NCBI GenBank assembly: GCA_043759595.1
Contig: JAYVLG010000124.1
Span: 1 to 59,851 of the forward strand
Source of the DNA: Sulfurirhabdus sp043759595
GTDB lineage: Bacteria > Pseudomonadota > Gammaproteobacteria > Burkholderiales > SMCO01
Length of the DNA stretch: 59,851 nucleotides
Reading direction: 5' to 3'
Below are positions 17,651-25,835 of the stretch, piece by piece. The number at the start of each line of letters is the position of its first letter. Position 1 is the first letter of the stretch. The position numbers and the translations under genes were made by a program. The notes below the pieces were generated by a model, which was given only the letters and a program-made list of their open reading frames with translations, was not told where the DNA came from and ran no database searches.

Positions 17651-18265
17651 ATGCGCTATCAGGGAAAAATAACAAACTGGAAAGACGGCAAAGGATTTGG
17701 ATTCATAAACCCAAATGGGGGCGGGAATCAGGTCTTCGTTCACATCAAGTCATTTGCAAACCGGCAGAGAAGGCCAGTCGGAGATGAAATCGTGACCTAT
17801 GAACTCAAGGCCGATGTCAAGGGTCGAGCGCAAGCTGAGAATGTCGCATTCGTCGGTGAGCTTGCGCCGTCGAACATTTCACCTGAGCGGCGCAATACCT
17901 CCCTCATATTGACCGCCTCCTTCCTCGTCTTTGTGGCGGCGTCTGCCTTTGTTGGCAAGTTACCGTTTGCTGTCTTATGGCTCTATCTCGTTGGCAGTGC
18001 CGTCGCATTCCTTGCCTATGCATTTGATAAGTCCGCCGCAAGAAATGACCAATGGCGCACTCAAGAAAGCACCTTACACCTCTTTGCGTTAGTCGGCGGC
18101 TGGCCCGGTGCCCTGGCCGCTCAAAGACTGCTCCGTCACAAATCCAAGAAGCAGTCTTTTCAAATTGTGTTTTGGGCCACCGTCGTTCTCAATTGTGGCG
18201 CCCTTGCCTGGTTATTTTCGCCCTCAGGTTCCGGAGCACTTCGTTCCTTTCTTGGTGCGGCGTGA
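17651..18265 (+). CDS. Cold-shock domain / DUF1294 membrane protein (cassette gene)
   Basis: 204 residues. The N-terminal cold-shock domain (about 1-67) has the RNP1-like GKGFGFINP and the RNP2-like QVFVHIKSF. A linker is followed by DUF1294, an integral membrane domain of three or four helices with the motif KSAARNDQWRTQESTLHLFALVGGWPGALAAQRLLRHK. CSD-DUF1294 fusions are widespread and of unknown function, presumably linking nucleic-acid binding to the membrane. The stop is one base before the R'' box of an attC site, and the gene start follows a cassette-like boundary at 17629, so it is read as an integron cassette gene. Confidence 0.88.
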   Translation: MRYQGKITNWKDGKGFGFINPNGGGNQVFVHIKSFANRQRRPVGDEIVTYELKADVKGRAQAENVAFVGELAPSNISPERRNTSLILTASFLVFVAASAFVGKLPFAVLWLYLVGSAVAFLAYAFDKSAARNDQWRTQESTLHLFALVGGWPGALAAQRLLRHKSKKQSFQIVFWATVVLNCGALAWLFSPSGSGALRSFLGAA

Positions 18266-18266
18266 G

Positions 18267-18347
18267 GGCTAACCCATCCATCAACACGGACTGGCTTACA
18301 GCGGGCTTTGCCCGCCTCCTGCCAGCCGGTTATATCAGACGTTGAGG
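18267..18347 (+). other. attC recombination site 1 (integron cassette)
   Basis: The R'' box GGCTAAC (18267-18273) is complementary to the TTAGCC at the start of the same cassette (17630). An imperfect palindrome follows (ACTGGC..GCGGGC/GCCCGC..GCCAG), and the site ends in an R'-like ACGTTGAGG (18339-18347). The R' box is poorly matched because a small inverted-repeat element begins exactly there; the next good boundary, GTTAGCC, is at 18503. Confidence 0.65.
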
Positions 18348-18499
18348 CTGTAGAAAAACTCATTTACGAAAAATTGGAGTTGTAATGTATAAAAAACGAC
18401 CCTTCAAAACGCACTATATTTGACGATCTTATCCTTGTGAATGGGTCAAGTTACCCCCAAAAATTTCACCTCTTGGCCCCTCAATGGTTTTTCTACAGC
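18347..18499. repeat. Small MITE-like element next to attC
   Basis: A 153-bp segment with 13-bp perfect terminal inverted repeats (GCTGTAGAAAAAC at 18347-18359 and its complement at 18487-18499). It has no coding content. It sits between the end of attC site 1 and the GTTAGCC boundary of the next cassette, which suggests insertion at the attC core. An alternative reading is an empty or degenerate cassette. Confidence 0.6.
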
Positions 18500-18546
18500 G
18501 TCGTTAGCCATTTTCATACCACCACGTTCACCATTAAGGAGATCAC

Positions 18547-19050
18547 ATGAACGTTTTTAGAAATATCCTAATAGCTTTTCTATTTTGTTCAACAACTGCG
18601 ATGGCTGCACCGTCAAGTGAAGGTTCGATAAAGCAGTTACTAGCCATCACTCATGCGCAAAAGCTTGTTGACGGTATGCGAGGTCAATTTGATTCGCTAA
18701 TGAACAATATTATTCAACAGGCTTTGAAGGGGAAAACTCCGACCGCCAAGCAGCAACAGGCTATAGAAAATATGAAAAATAGAATGGTTGCCCTCATACA
18801 AGGAGAACTGGCGTGGGGGAAGCTAGAACCACTGTATCTACGCCTTTACCAAGAATCGTTTACCGAGGAAGAAGTCGCTGGCATGCTGTCCTTCTACGAA
18901 ACACCAGCAGGTCAGGCTGTTATCTACAAAATGCCGGTGCTGATGCAGAAGACCATGGTGGATATGCAAAAGATGATTGTTGAGATCACACCGCAAATGC
19001 AAACAATCCAGGAGAATTTTGTTGCTGAAATTTCAGCTGCTAATAAATAA
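18547..19050 (+). CDS. DUF2059 exported protein (cassette gene)
   Basis: A 167-residue protein with a signal peptide (FRNILIAFLFCSTTAMA) followed by a DUF2059 domain. Typical features are IKQLLAITHAQKLVDGMRGQFDSLM, the central KMKNRMV-like helix, and LYQESFTEEEVAGMLSFYETPAGQAVIYKMPVLMQKTM. DUF2059 proteins are small periplasmic helical proteins of unknown function. An AAGGAGATCAC site precedes the ATG. The gene begins 37 bases after a GTTAGCC boundary (18503) and ends just before an attC with matching GGCTAAC, so it forms a complete gene cassette. Confidence 0.85.
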   Translation: MNVFRNILIAFLFCSTTAMAAPSSEGSIKQLLAITHAQKLVDGMRGQFDSLMNNIIQQALKGKTPTAKQQQAIENMKNRMVALIQGELAWGKLEPLYLRLYQESFTEEEVAGMLSFYETPAGQAVIYKMPVLMQKTMVDMQKMIVEITPQMQTIQENFVAEISAANK

Positions 19051-19052
19051 AT

Positions 19053-19122
19053 GGCTAACCATGCAGAGCAATGAACGCTGTGCGATAAAGCCGCGCAGAG
19101 CCTCAGACCTTGAACGTTGGGC
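19053..19122 (+). other. attC recombination site 2
   Basis: A 70-bp site. R'' GGCTAAC (19053-19059) is complementary to the GTTAGCC at the start of the DUF2059 cassette. A central imperfect palindrome (GCTGTGCG...CGCGCAGAGC) follows, and R' is GTTGGGC (19116-19122). It starts three bases after the DUF2059 stop. Confidence 0.75.
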
Positions 19123-19137
19123 ATAACAGGAGAAACC

Positions 19138-19446
19138 ATGTCGCATTTTCCAAGTCTTCTCAGTGGGCTTCCAAAATTCGAAGGACCTTTTGAGGCGTTT
19201 AAATTAGCAGCAAAGAACTGTGATGTTTTATTTGCCACGTACCCCGCTGACACTGCCATCCCGCCGCATAGCCATGAAACAGATAACGTGGGAGTCATTA
19301 TTCAGGGGGAACTTATTTTGACACTTAATGGGAAAGAGACCCGATATGGTCCCGGAATGTGGTATCACGTTGCCGCAAGAGAAACGCACGCAGCACGCTT
19401 TGAAAAGGAAACATCGGAAATTGAATTCTGGTTCAATGTGGCCTAG
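19138..19446 (+). CDS. Small cupin protein (cassette gene)
   Basis: A 102-residue single-domain cupin from the ATG at 19138, preceded by CAGGAGAA. Motif 1 is PPHSHETDNVGVIIQGELILTLNG and motif 2 is YGPGMWYHVAARETHAARFEKE. The two metal-ligand His of motif 1 (HSHE) and a His of motif 2 are present, so metal binding is possible. It lies between attC sites 2 and 3 in the same orientation as its neighbours, with the ribosome site 10 bases inside the cassette, the usual arrangement. The substrate is unknown. Confidence 0.85.
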   Translation: MSHFPSLLSGLPKFEGPFEAFKLAAKNCDVLFATYPADTAIPPHSHETDNVGVIIQGELILTLNGKETRYGPGMWYHVAARETHAARFEKETSEIEFWFNVA

Positions 19447-19458
19447 TTCTGTGTCCGT

Positions 19459-19524
19459 GCCCAACAAGATGCTCCAGCCAACGTCGCCGCTAACGCGTCG
19501 TCACGGCTGAGTTTGTCGTTAGCC
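19459..19524 (+). other. attC recombination site 3
   Basis: A 66-bp site. R'' GCCCAAC (19459-19465) is exactly complementary to GTTGGGC, the start of the cupin cassette. Internal paired segments (CAGCC..ACG / CGT..GGCTG) follow, and R' is GTTAGCC (19518-19524). The exact R''/R' complementarity is the strongest evidence that these are integron cassettes. Confidence 0.8.
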
Positions 19525-19541
19525 CTCAGGAGACACCTCCA

Positions 19542-19886
19542 TTGTTTGGCCTCTTCAAAAAGAATCAACCGCCGCCTGAGCCGCCCAGGCAATTTCCTCC
19601 GGTTCCCGATTGGAAACCTGAGATAAGACAGCCTCTTGATAGCATCACCGAACGCATTCGTTTTTATACCAATGATTCTCGTGATTTTGCCGTTTTCGGT
19701 TATGGCACGGTTGCCATAACCGAAAACGGACTCAGTGATACCGAAGCCGAGAGACACGAAAAACAGTCACTTAACAACGTCTTTCATGCGCACCCGGACA
19801 TGAACCCAATGAACATGAAAGACGGGAATATCCTCATCCAATACAACCATGATGTTGCAAGTCTCGGACTATGCGACATTGTGTAG
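19542..19886 (+). CDS. Hypothetical protein, 114 aa (cassette gene)
   Basis: The start is TTG at 19542, preceded by CAGGAGACACC just after attC site 3. The product begins MFGLFKKNQPPPEPPRQFPP, with a Pro-rich N-terminus, then a soluble domain (RIRFYTNDSRDFAVFGYGTVAITENG...) with no recognised family. A perfect 18-bp inverted repeat lies inside the coding region (19690-19729). The expected attC after the gene is not clear: GGGCTGAG near 19894 is only a partial match, so this last cassette may have lost its site. The 180 bases to the next gene hold nothing else recognised. Confidence 0.6.
   Translation: MFGLFKKNQPPPEPPRQFPPVPDWKPEIRQPLDSITERIRFYTNDSRDFAVFGYGTVAITENGLSDTEAERHEKQSLNNVFHAHPDMNPMNMKDGNILIQYNHDVASLGLCDIV
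19690..19729. repeat. Perfect 18-bp inverted repeat inside a cassette gene
   Basis: Arms 19690-19707 and 19712-19729 (CCGTTTTCGGTTATGGCA and its exact complement) are separated by the four bases CGGT. They code for AVFGYGTVAITENG of the hypothetical cassette protein. There is no T-run, so it is not a classical terminator. Confidence 0.85.
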
Positions 19887-20066
19887 GAGCATTGGGCTGA
19901 GATAGATAAACAACACCAACGCGCTTGCCACTTCAGAGGTATTAATCACACCTCTCGGGTCAAATACGTTTGACGACTTTAGGAAAAAGGCACTCTTTGG
20001 GCGGTGCTATATGTTCATGGATGCTCAGTCACCCGTAGTCGTTCGCATTGAGCACCATGATCCATA

Positions 20067-21005
20067 TTAAAAGTGGTGGCGTACCCCAATCACCGCTGTC
20101 AAATCTGCTGTTAACTGCACCCCATTTACATACTGATAAACGGGTTTCTGAATGAATCCATAAACCTGTGAATGTGGACCCAGTGCATAGCTCAAACCCG
20201 GACTCACAAACACATATTTCCCTCCTGACAAATCCGGTTCAGCATTGGTGCCTGTATCTCGATTCTTATGCAGCACATTTAACTGAAGTAATGCTCCCCA
20301 TTTATCCGACAACGAATAGTTCAGCCCCAGATCAATGGCAATACGATCGCCCGGCGTAAAATTGTCGTAAGTTGTTATGGCGTGCTGCCACAAGGCCTGC
20401 ATAAACCAACCACCTGAAGTATTCGGAAAGGTCTGATGCACAAAGGCACCTAGCATTGTGTCTGTGCTGCCCGTACCCGGTTGAAGCGCACGCTCCGCTT
20501 TAACGCCTTCAGCATTCACAATGTCGGTGGAACCCGTGGGAAGTTTTACTCCAAATTTGATGCCATACTGGAAATTCTGGAAAGACTCGGCAGAAGGTTG
20601 ATAACGCGCCGTTACCAAGACGTCACCCAGTTTTGAGAAATTCCACGACTCAGTCTCCTGCGTATCATTTAACACATGGGTATGATCACGACTGACAATG
20701 GGTGCGCTTAACGCGAAACTCCAGTTTGCATCCAGCGTGTAATCCAGCGTGGTGATCAGATTCCGATTAGTGGTTTGCTTCTCCAGCGCATCACCCGCGC
20801 CATTCTGTGTTTTTGATGAGCCTTCTCGCAATTGATTCTGATTAATATATTCATAACGCAAATCAACAGCCATCCCCGGATGCTGTATTCCCTGATCCCA
20901 CTGAGTATTAATCGCACAGGCGGCAGACCCGCAACTGGCATAGACATGCGTATGCACTATCATCAATATCCCTAGTGCAACAAAGCTGCTGCCTTGTAAT
21001 TTCAT
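20067..21005 (-). CDS. Outer-membrane beta-barrel, phenol MetA/transporter-like
   Basis: 312 residues from the ATG at 21005 (preceded by GGGAAGAGTCATT), with a signal peptide (KLQGSSFVALGILMIVHTHVYA). A Cys pair (SCGSAACA) follows the cleavage site. The rest alternates polar and hydrophobic residues as in beta-barrels and ends in a Phe (AVIGVRHHF), the usual outer-membrane C-terminus. Segments such as YGIKFGVKLPTGSTD and YSLSDKWGALLQLN match the MetA-pathway-of-phenol-degradation (DUF3187-like) barrel group. The substrate is unknown. It is monocistronic, with a full MITE-like element just upstream. Confidence 0.75.
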   Translation of the reverse strand: MKLQGSSFVALGILMIVHTHVYASCGSAACAINTQWDQGIQHPGMAVDLRYEYINQNQLREGSSKTQNGAGDALEKQTTNRNLITTLDYTLDANWSFALSAPIVSRDHTHVLNDTQETESWNFSKLGDVLVTARYQPSAESFQNFQYGIKFGVKLPTGSTDIVNAEGVKAERALQPGTGSTDTMLGAFVHQTFPNTSGGWFMQALWQHAITTYDNFTPGDRIAIDLGLNYSLSDKWGALLQLNVLHKNRDTGTNAEPDLSGGKYVFVSPGLSYALGPHSQVYGFIQKPVYQYVNGVQLTADLTAVIGVRHHF

Positions 21006-21120
21006 AATGACTCTTCCCATTGATTAATCCTTTAAGTTTCATTGCATAATAACGCTGTCAATCAATTCATTGAATGTGACATGATGTCGCACCTTGCCTT
21101 TCATTCCTGAAACAGGGTTA

Positions 21121-21362
21121 AACCTAGAAACCTCAGTTAACCGCTCCCCTTAACATTTAACTAAATAATTCTAATAGAATTTTTAATGATTCCCTGGTTC
21201 ACTCGGCTGGTGAGACCGCTATGGGTTGGATTGCACAGTTTTCGCAGCACAAGGCGGCGTTGCAATTCTTTGAAATGGAATGACCATTCTGCGTCATTGC
21301 GCCTTGCCCTGCGCTCCAAAAAACTGCACACTCCAACCCACCCAACTAAGATTTCTAGGTTA
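21121..21362. repeat. Full copy of the ~240-bp MITE-like palindromic element
   Basis: The 242-bp segment is bounded by AACCTAGAAACCTCAGTT and its near-complement AACTAAGATTTCTAGGTT. Inside lies a second inverted pair (GGGTTGGATTGCACAG...CTGCACACTCCAACCC), so the whole unit can fold on itself. A near-identical copy in opposite orientation lies at 41793-42032, and halves lie at 3799-3847 and 26145-26256. It ends nine bases before the regB start and so forms its 5' leader. Confidence 0.85.
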
Positions 21363-21370
21363 AAATAATA

Positions 21371-22735
21371 ATGACTAAAAAATGGGACGACTCTTTGATG
21401 ATCTTGATTAATCGGCAAGTGCCAGCAGCCATTAACCTGCATCGTCTATTCGTTCTGCGGAACATTGAGATTGCCGGGCAGGTATTAGCAATCCTCATAG
21501 CGCACTTTTTTCTGGCAATTTCCTTACCATTGACTGCCATGGTCATTGTCATCGGCGGTCTGGGGCTGGTAAATTTGCTCACCTGGCAGCGTTTGAAACG
21601 TCCCTGGCCAACCACTGATCCGGAACTGTTCGTACAATTAGCGATTGGCGCAATCGTACTAGCCTTGCTGGTTTATCTCAGCGGCGGTTCTACCAATCCA
21701 TTCATATCTCTTTTTCTTCTTCCATTAACACTCGCGGCTGCCACACTGCCACTAAGTTATACCGCGGCGATGGCCACACTTACCCTAAGCTGCTATACGC
21801 TGTTAATGTTTTACTACGTCCCTTTCGGAAATCCTTTCCCGGACCCTTCCTTACCGGGCCACATCCTCTCTCGGGCACCCTCTGCCGACCACATGCATCA
21901 CTCTGGTGGGGAGGTTTTCAGTCTCCACGTGCTGGGCATGTGGTTCAACTATGCAATCAGCGCGGTGCTGGTATCATTTTTTGTGGTCAAAATGGCTGCC
22001 ACACTGCGGGAACGTGACCAGCTATTGGCAAATGCCCGTGAAGAAACCCTGCGCAATGAACAAATCGTTGCCATGGGTACGCTGGCTGCGGGGGCTGCAC
22101 ACGAACTGGGCACCCCGCTTTCTACCATGGCGGTAGTTACCAACGAATTGCAGCGCGAATATAAAAATGATCCGGAACTATCAGAAAATCTGCAAATATT
22201 GCGCGATCAGGTAGCCAACTGCAAACAAATACTCACTAACTTGCTCGCATCTTCCGGGCAAGCCAGAGCAGAAGGCGGCAACAGCCTGCCAGTGAATACC
22301 TACCTTTCCGAATTGGTAGATAAATGGCAGATTTTGCGCCCAAAGACGGAAATTGCGATCAGTTGGGCGGGTACGCCACCCACTCCCAACATCATTGCGG
22401 ACCAAACACTGAGCCAGGCGATCATGAACCTGCTCAATAATGCCGCAGATGTTTCTCCCGATAGCCTTGAAATTTTGGGGAAGTGGGGCAATCAAACGCT
22501 GTCCATTGAAATCCTGGATCGCGGTCCCGGCTTATCGCCAGAAACCATGGCCCAGGCTGGCAAACCCTTTTTCACTACAAAATCGCCCGGGCAAGGTATC
22601 GGTATCGGCCTGTTCCTTGCTAATGCCACGATTGAACGACTTGGTGGCAGCGTGGAATTATTCAATCGAGAAGGGGGGGGCGCATGCATCAGGCTGACAC
22701 TCCCTTTAGCAAAACTGACTACGAATTCAATATGA
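21371..22735 (+). CDS. regB: RegB/PrrB-type redox sensor histidine kinase
   Basis: 454 residues. Six membrane helices occupy about residues 30-215, including the RegB ubiquinone-binding heptapeptide GGSTNPF. The kinase core has the characteristic H-box GAAHELGTPLSTMAV, N box MNLLNNAADVS, G1 DRGPGLSP and G2 GIGIGLFLA. RegB kinases sense quinone pool and redox state and phosphorylate RegA to control respiration, fixation or energy genes. The redox-active linker Cys of the Rhodobacter protein is not evident here; the only nearby Cys is in VANCKQIL. The stop overlaps the regA start (ATGA). A MITE-like repeat occupies the immediate upstream region. Confidence 0.92.
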   Translation: MTKKWDDSLMILINRQVPAAINLHRLFVLRNIEIAGQVLAILIAHFFLAISLPLTAMVIVIGGLGLVNLLTWQRLKRPWPTTDPELFVQLAIGAIVLALLVYLSGGSTNPFISLFLLPLTLAAATLPLSYTAAMATLTLSCYTLLMFYYVPFGNPFPDPSLPGHILSRAPSADHMHHSGGEVFSLHVLGMWFNYAISAVLVSFFVVKMAATLRERDQLLANAREETLRNEQIVAMGTLAAGAAHELGTPLSTMAVVTNELQREYKNDPELSENLQILRDQVANCKQILTNLLASSGQARAEGGNSLPVNTYLSELVDKWQILRPKTEIAISWAGTPPTPNIIADQTLSQAIMNLLNNAADVSPDSLEILGKWGNQTLSIEILDRGPGLSPETMAQAGKPFFTTKSPGQGIGIGLFLANATIERLGGSVELFNREGGGACIRLTLPLAKLTTNSI

Positions 22736-23295
22736 CGGAAAATAGCGCCACACCCAATGAAGAAGAACTCCCCAGCTTGCTGCTGGTAGACGATGATGTG
22801 ACTTTTTGCAAAGTCTTGGCCAATGCATTAAAAAAGCGTGGATTTGCCGTCAGCGTGGCCCATGAAGTTGATACAGCGCTGTTACTCGCCCATGATAATC
22901 CGCCAGAATATGCTGTAATCGACCTGAAAATGCCCGGCTCTTCTGGCCTGATACTGGTAGAAAAGCTCAAGGAACTGGATGAACAAACCCTTATCGTCGT
23001 ACTCACCGGCTACGCCAGCATCACCACCGCGGTAGAGGCCATCAAGCTTGGTGCAACTCACTATCTGGCAAAGCCGGCAGATGCCGATGAGATTGTGGCT
23101 GCACTGCACAAGAAAAGCGGTGACGCCCAGATCGCCATTAACCCATCGCCTCTATCAGTGGACAGACTGGAATGGGAGCACATCCAGAAAATACTGGCAG
23201 AAAATCAGGGCAACATTTCCGCCACTGCCCGTGCCCTCAATATGCATAGACGTACCCTGCAAAGAAAATTAACCAAAAAACCTGTTAAATCATGA
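22732..23295 (+). CDS. regA: RegA/PrrA/ActR-type response regulator
   Basis: 187 residues from the ATG that overlaps the regB stop. The receiver domain has the acidic pair VDDD, the phospho-Asp in YAVIDLKMPGSSGL and Lys of LAKPAD. The short C-terminal Fis-type helix-turn-helix (LAENQGNISATARALNMHRRTLQRKL) matches the conserved RegA DNA-binding region. It acts as global redox response regulator with RegB. The frame is also open from 22684, but the overlap start gives the family-typical N-terminus. It converges on hslU across a long hairpin. Confidence 0.93.
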   Translation: MTENSATPNEEELPSLLLVDDDVTFCKVLANALKKRGFAVSVAHEVDTALLLAHDNPPEYAVIDLKMPGSSGLILVEKLKELDEQTLIVVLTGYASITTAVEAIKLGATHYLAKPADADEIVAALHKKSGDAQIAINPSPLSVDRLEWEHIQKILAENQGNISATARALNMHRRTLQRKLTKKPVKS

Positions 23296-23513
23296 CGCAT
23301 CCGAACACTGCAAAGTGCTTCATGCGGCCGCTTGCTCATTTCTGTATCGCCATTATAGGAGCAGTTTTCTTGCGGTGATTGGAACCGAAGCTTCAACTTT
23401 GAAGTGACTGATGTGGTATAGAAATCGGGTAGATCCGATACTTGCTAAACGACGCACCGAAGCTGTTTCCGAAGGTGAATAACAATTTCCTCAATCAAGC
23501 TCAGCTTGCCGCC

Positions 23514-23571
23514 AATTCTTTATTACGAGACAAGTCATTTTATTTTATGACTTATCTCGTAATAAAGAATT
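23514..23571. terminator. Long hairpin between convergent regA and hslU
   Basis: Two 25-base arms (23514-23538 and 23547-23571) are complementary except for one position and are separated by TTTATTTT. The stem is AT-rich (AATTCTTTATTACGAGA...). It sits between the 3' ends of regA and hslU and could end transcription in both directions. The rest of the 320-base gap carries nothing recognised. Confidence 0.65.
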
Positions 23572-23615
23572 GAATCGCAATATTCGCCGGTATTCCACCA
23601 ACCCGTACTAAAAAG

Positions 23616-24959
23616 TTAAAGCACGTATCTCGCCAGATCTTCGCTTTGCGCAATGCCTTTGAGTTTGCTATCCACATAGTCAGCATCAATTACCAAGGTT
23701 TCATTCACATGACGCCCCGCCTCAAAAGACACCTCTTCCAGCAATTTTTCCATTACGGTATATAAGCGGCGTGCACCAATATTCTCAGTGCTTTCGTTTA
23801 CTTCAAAGGCGATTTCTGCCAGCCGCTTGATACCGTTTTCCTTGAATGCCAGCTTTACTCCTTCTGTTTCCAGCAAGGCTTCATACTGACGGGTTAAGCA
23901 AGCATCGGTGTTGGTGAGAATCTGCTCAAAATCATTCACAGATAACGAACCCAGCTCTACCCGGATTGGAAATCGACCCTGCAATTCAGGAATCAGATCT
24001 GATGGCTTGGACAGGTGAAAAGCGCCGCTGGCAATAAACAAAATGTGATCTGTTTTTACCATGCCATATTTAGTGGTAATGGTTGTGCCTTCCACTAATG
24101 GCAGCAAATCACGCTGCACGCCCTGGCGCGATACTTCCCCCCCGGAGCTTTCTGAACGACTGGTGATTTTATCCATCTCATCCAGAAACACAATGCCGTT
24201 CTGTTCTACATTATCCAGTGCGCGAATTTTGAGTTCTTCTTCATTCACCATTTTCATGGCTTCTTCTTCTGTAAGCATTTTCATGGCTTCGCGGATTTTC
24301 AGCTTGCGCATCTTTTGTCGGGTATTACCCATGGTTTGGAACATGCCCTGAATCTGGGATGTAAGGTCTTCCATACCCGGCGGGGCAAAAATTTCCATAT
24401 GAGGCTGTGTTGCCGACACTTCAATTTCAATTTCTTTGTCGTCCAGCTGACCTTCCCGAAGTTTTTTGCGGAATTTCTGACGTGTGGCGCTCTCTTGTGT
24501 TTCCACCCCGGTTTCAGCGCCCAACTGTTGCGCCACATCACGCGCAGGAGGCAACAGAGCATCGAGTATCCGATCTTCTGCAATTTCTTCAGCGCGGAAC
24601 TGCACTTTCTGGGTTTCCACTTCCCGCAGCTGTTTGATCGACATTTCCACTAAATCGCGAATAATGGAATCCACATCTCGCCCTACATACCCCACTTCTG
24701 TGAACTTGGTGGCTTCTACCTTGATAAAGGGGGACTGTGCCAATTTTGCAAGACGCCGTGCAATTTCGGTCTTACCAACCCCTGTCGGCCCGATCATCAG
24801 AATATTTTTAGGGGTAATTTCCTGTCGCAAGGGATCTGCCACCTGGCGACGACGCCACCTGTTACGCAACGCAATAGCCACAGCGCGCTTAGCAGCATGC
24901 TGACCAATGATATGTTTGTCCAGTTCATGGACGATTTCCTGAGGGGACATTTCTGACAT
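23616..24959 (-). CDS. hslU: HslU, ATPase subunit of the HslVU protease
   Basis: 447 residues from the ATG at 24959 (MSEMSPQEIVHELDKHIIGQ), with AAGGT upstream. The longer open frame into the intergenic repeat is rejected. Walker A is GPTGVGKT at residues 57-64, followed by the HslU-specific I domain (about 110-240, E/Q/M-rich), Walker B (GIVFLDEMDKI) and sensor 2 (GARRLYTVMEKLLEEVSF). The C-terminal tail (SEDLARYVL) is the one that docks into HslV. It unfolds substrates and feeds them to HslV in the cytoplasm; heat-shock associated. It follows hslV in the same direction, separated by a hairpin repeat. Confidence 0.97.
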   Translation of the reverse strand: MSEMSPQEIVHELDKHIIGQHAAKRAVAIALRNRWRRRQVADPLRQEITPKNILMIGPTGVGKTEIARRLAKLAQSPFIKVEATKFTEVGYVGRDVDSIIRDLVEMSIKQLREVETQKVQFRAEEIAEDRILDALLPPARDVAQQLGAETGVETQESATRQKFRKKLREGQLDDKEIEIEVSATQPHMEIFAPPGMEDLTSQIQGMFQTMGNTRQKMRKLKIREAMKMLTEEEAMKMVNEEELKIRALDNVEQNGIVFLDEMDKITSRSESSGGEVSRQGVQRDLLPLVEGTTITTKYGMVKTDHILFIASGAFHLSKPSDLIPELQGRFPIRVELGSLSVNDFEQILTNTDACLTRQYEALLETEGVKLAFKENGIKRLAEIAFEVNESTENIGARRLYTVMEKLLEEVSFEAGRHVNETLVIDADYVDSKLKGIAQSEDLARYVL

Positions 24960-24981
24960 GATATTTACCTTGCTTGTTTGA

Positions 24982-25137
24982 ACCGCAGAGGCGCGGAAAC
25001 GCAGAGAAAAACAAAATCTTCCAGCAACAAATAAAGGCACGCGGGAGAAAAAATCTGCAGGACAGGAACTTCTCCTGAACTTTATCAACCTTGTGATTCA
25101 GCTCTCGCTTTTCTCTGCGCCTCCGCGCCTCTGCGGT
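24982..25137. repeat. AACCGCAGAGG-family inverted repeat between hslV and hslU
   Basis: The left arm 24982-25010 and right arm 25109-25137 are complementary with two mismatches (ACCGCAGAGGCGCGGA... / ...CCGCGCCTCTGCGGT). They enclose about 100 bases of spacer. The arms belong to the same family as 4010-4140, 32331-32455 and 50897-50927. It lies inside the expected hslVU transcript. Confidence 0.8.
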
Positions 25138-25143
25138 AAAAAA

Positions 25144-25680
25144 TTATTCCAAAACTTCGATCACATGATTATGGTTGGTATAGATACACAAATCCGCTGC
25201 CACCGTGAGCGAATGTTTCACGATATCCTGTGGGCTCATTTCGGTATGTTCCAGCAGTGCCTTGGCGGCAGACTGTGCATAAGGCCCGCCGCTACCAATG
25301 GCAACCAAACCCAATTCAGGTTCCAGCACATCACCATTGCCAGTAATAATCAATGACGATTCGTGATCAACCACAACCAGCATCGCTTCCAGTCGGCGTA
25401 AAATGCGATCTGTGCGCCAGTCTTTAGCCAGTTCTACTGCTGAGCGAACCAGATGCCCTTGATGCTTTTCCAGCTTGGCTTCGAAACGTTCAAATAAAGT
25501 AAAAGCATCTGCCGTACCCCCGGCAAATCCGGCGAGTATCTTGTCATGAAATAAGCGACGCACTTTCTTTGCTGAAGCTTTTACCACAATATTGCCCAAT
25601 GTTACCTGGCCGTCTCCGCCTAACGCTACCTGATTGCCACGTCGTACAGATAAAATTGTCGTACCGCGAAACTGTTCCAT
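25144..25680 (-). CDS. hslV: HslV, peptidase subunit of the HslVU protease
   Basis: 178 residues from the ATG at 25680; a GTG one codon earlier is also possible. The catalytic N-terminal Thr follows a short propeptide (MEQFRG, then TTILSVRRGNQVALGGDGQVTLG), as in other betaproteobacteria. The conserved GFAGGTADAFTLFERFE and GSGGPYAQSAAKAL are present. It is a proteasome-like threonine peptidase forming a double hexamer capped by HslU. The ribosome site AGGAAG is 8-10 bases upstream. It is first gene of the hslVU pair. Confidence 0.97.
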   Translation of the reverse strand: MEQFRGTTILSVRRGNQVALGGDGQVTLGNIVVKASAKKVRRLFHDKILAGFAGGTADAFTLFERFEAKLEKHQGHLVRSAVELAKDWRTDRILRRLEAMLVVVDHESSLIITGNGDVLEPELGLVAIGSGGPYAQSAAKALLEHTEMSPQDIVKHSLTVAADLCIYTNHNHVIEVLE

Positions 25681-25835
25681 CACACACTTCCTAACTTTAC
25701 TAACAATTCGAATAATATAAACCAGTTACCCAGTCACTGTAACCTGATTTCCAATTAACCCAGCATGTCGTGATTTGACATCATAGCGTCACAACCCTTG
25801 TGCAGGCCTCTATCACACAGCACCTGGCAGATATT

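Noticed and set aside
19887..19935. A fourth attC site after the last cassette gene
   Set aside because: GGGCTGAG near 19894 is only a partial match to the required GGCTAAC, and no paired R' could be found.
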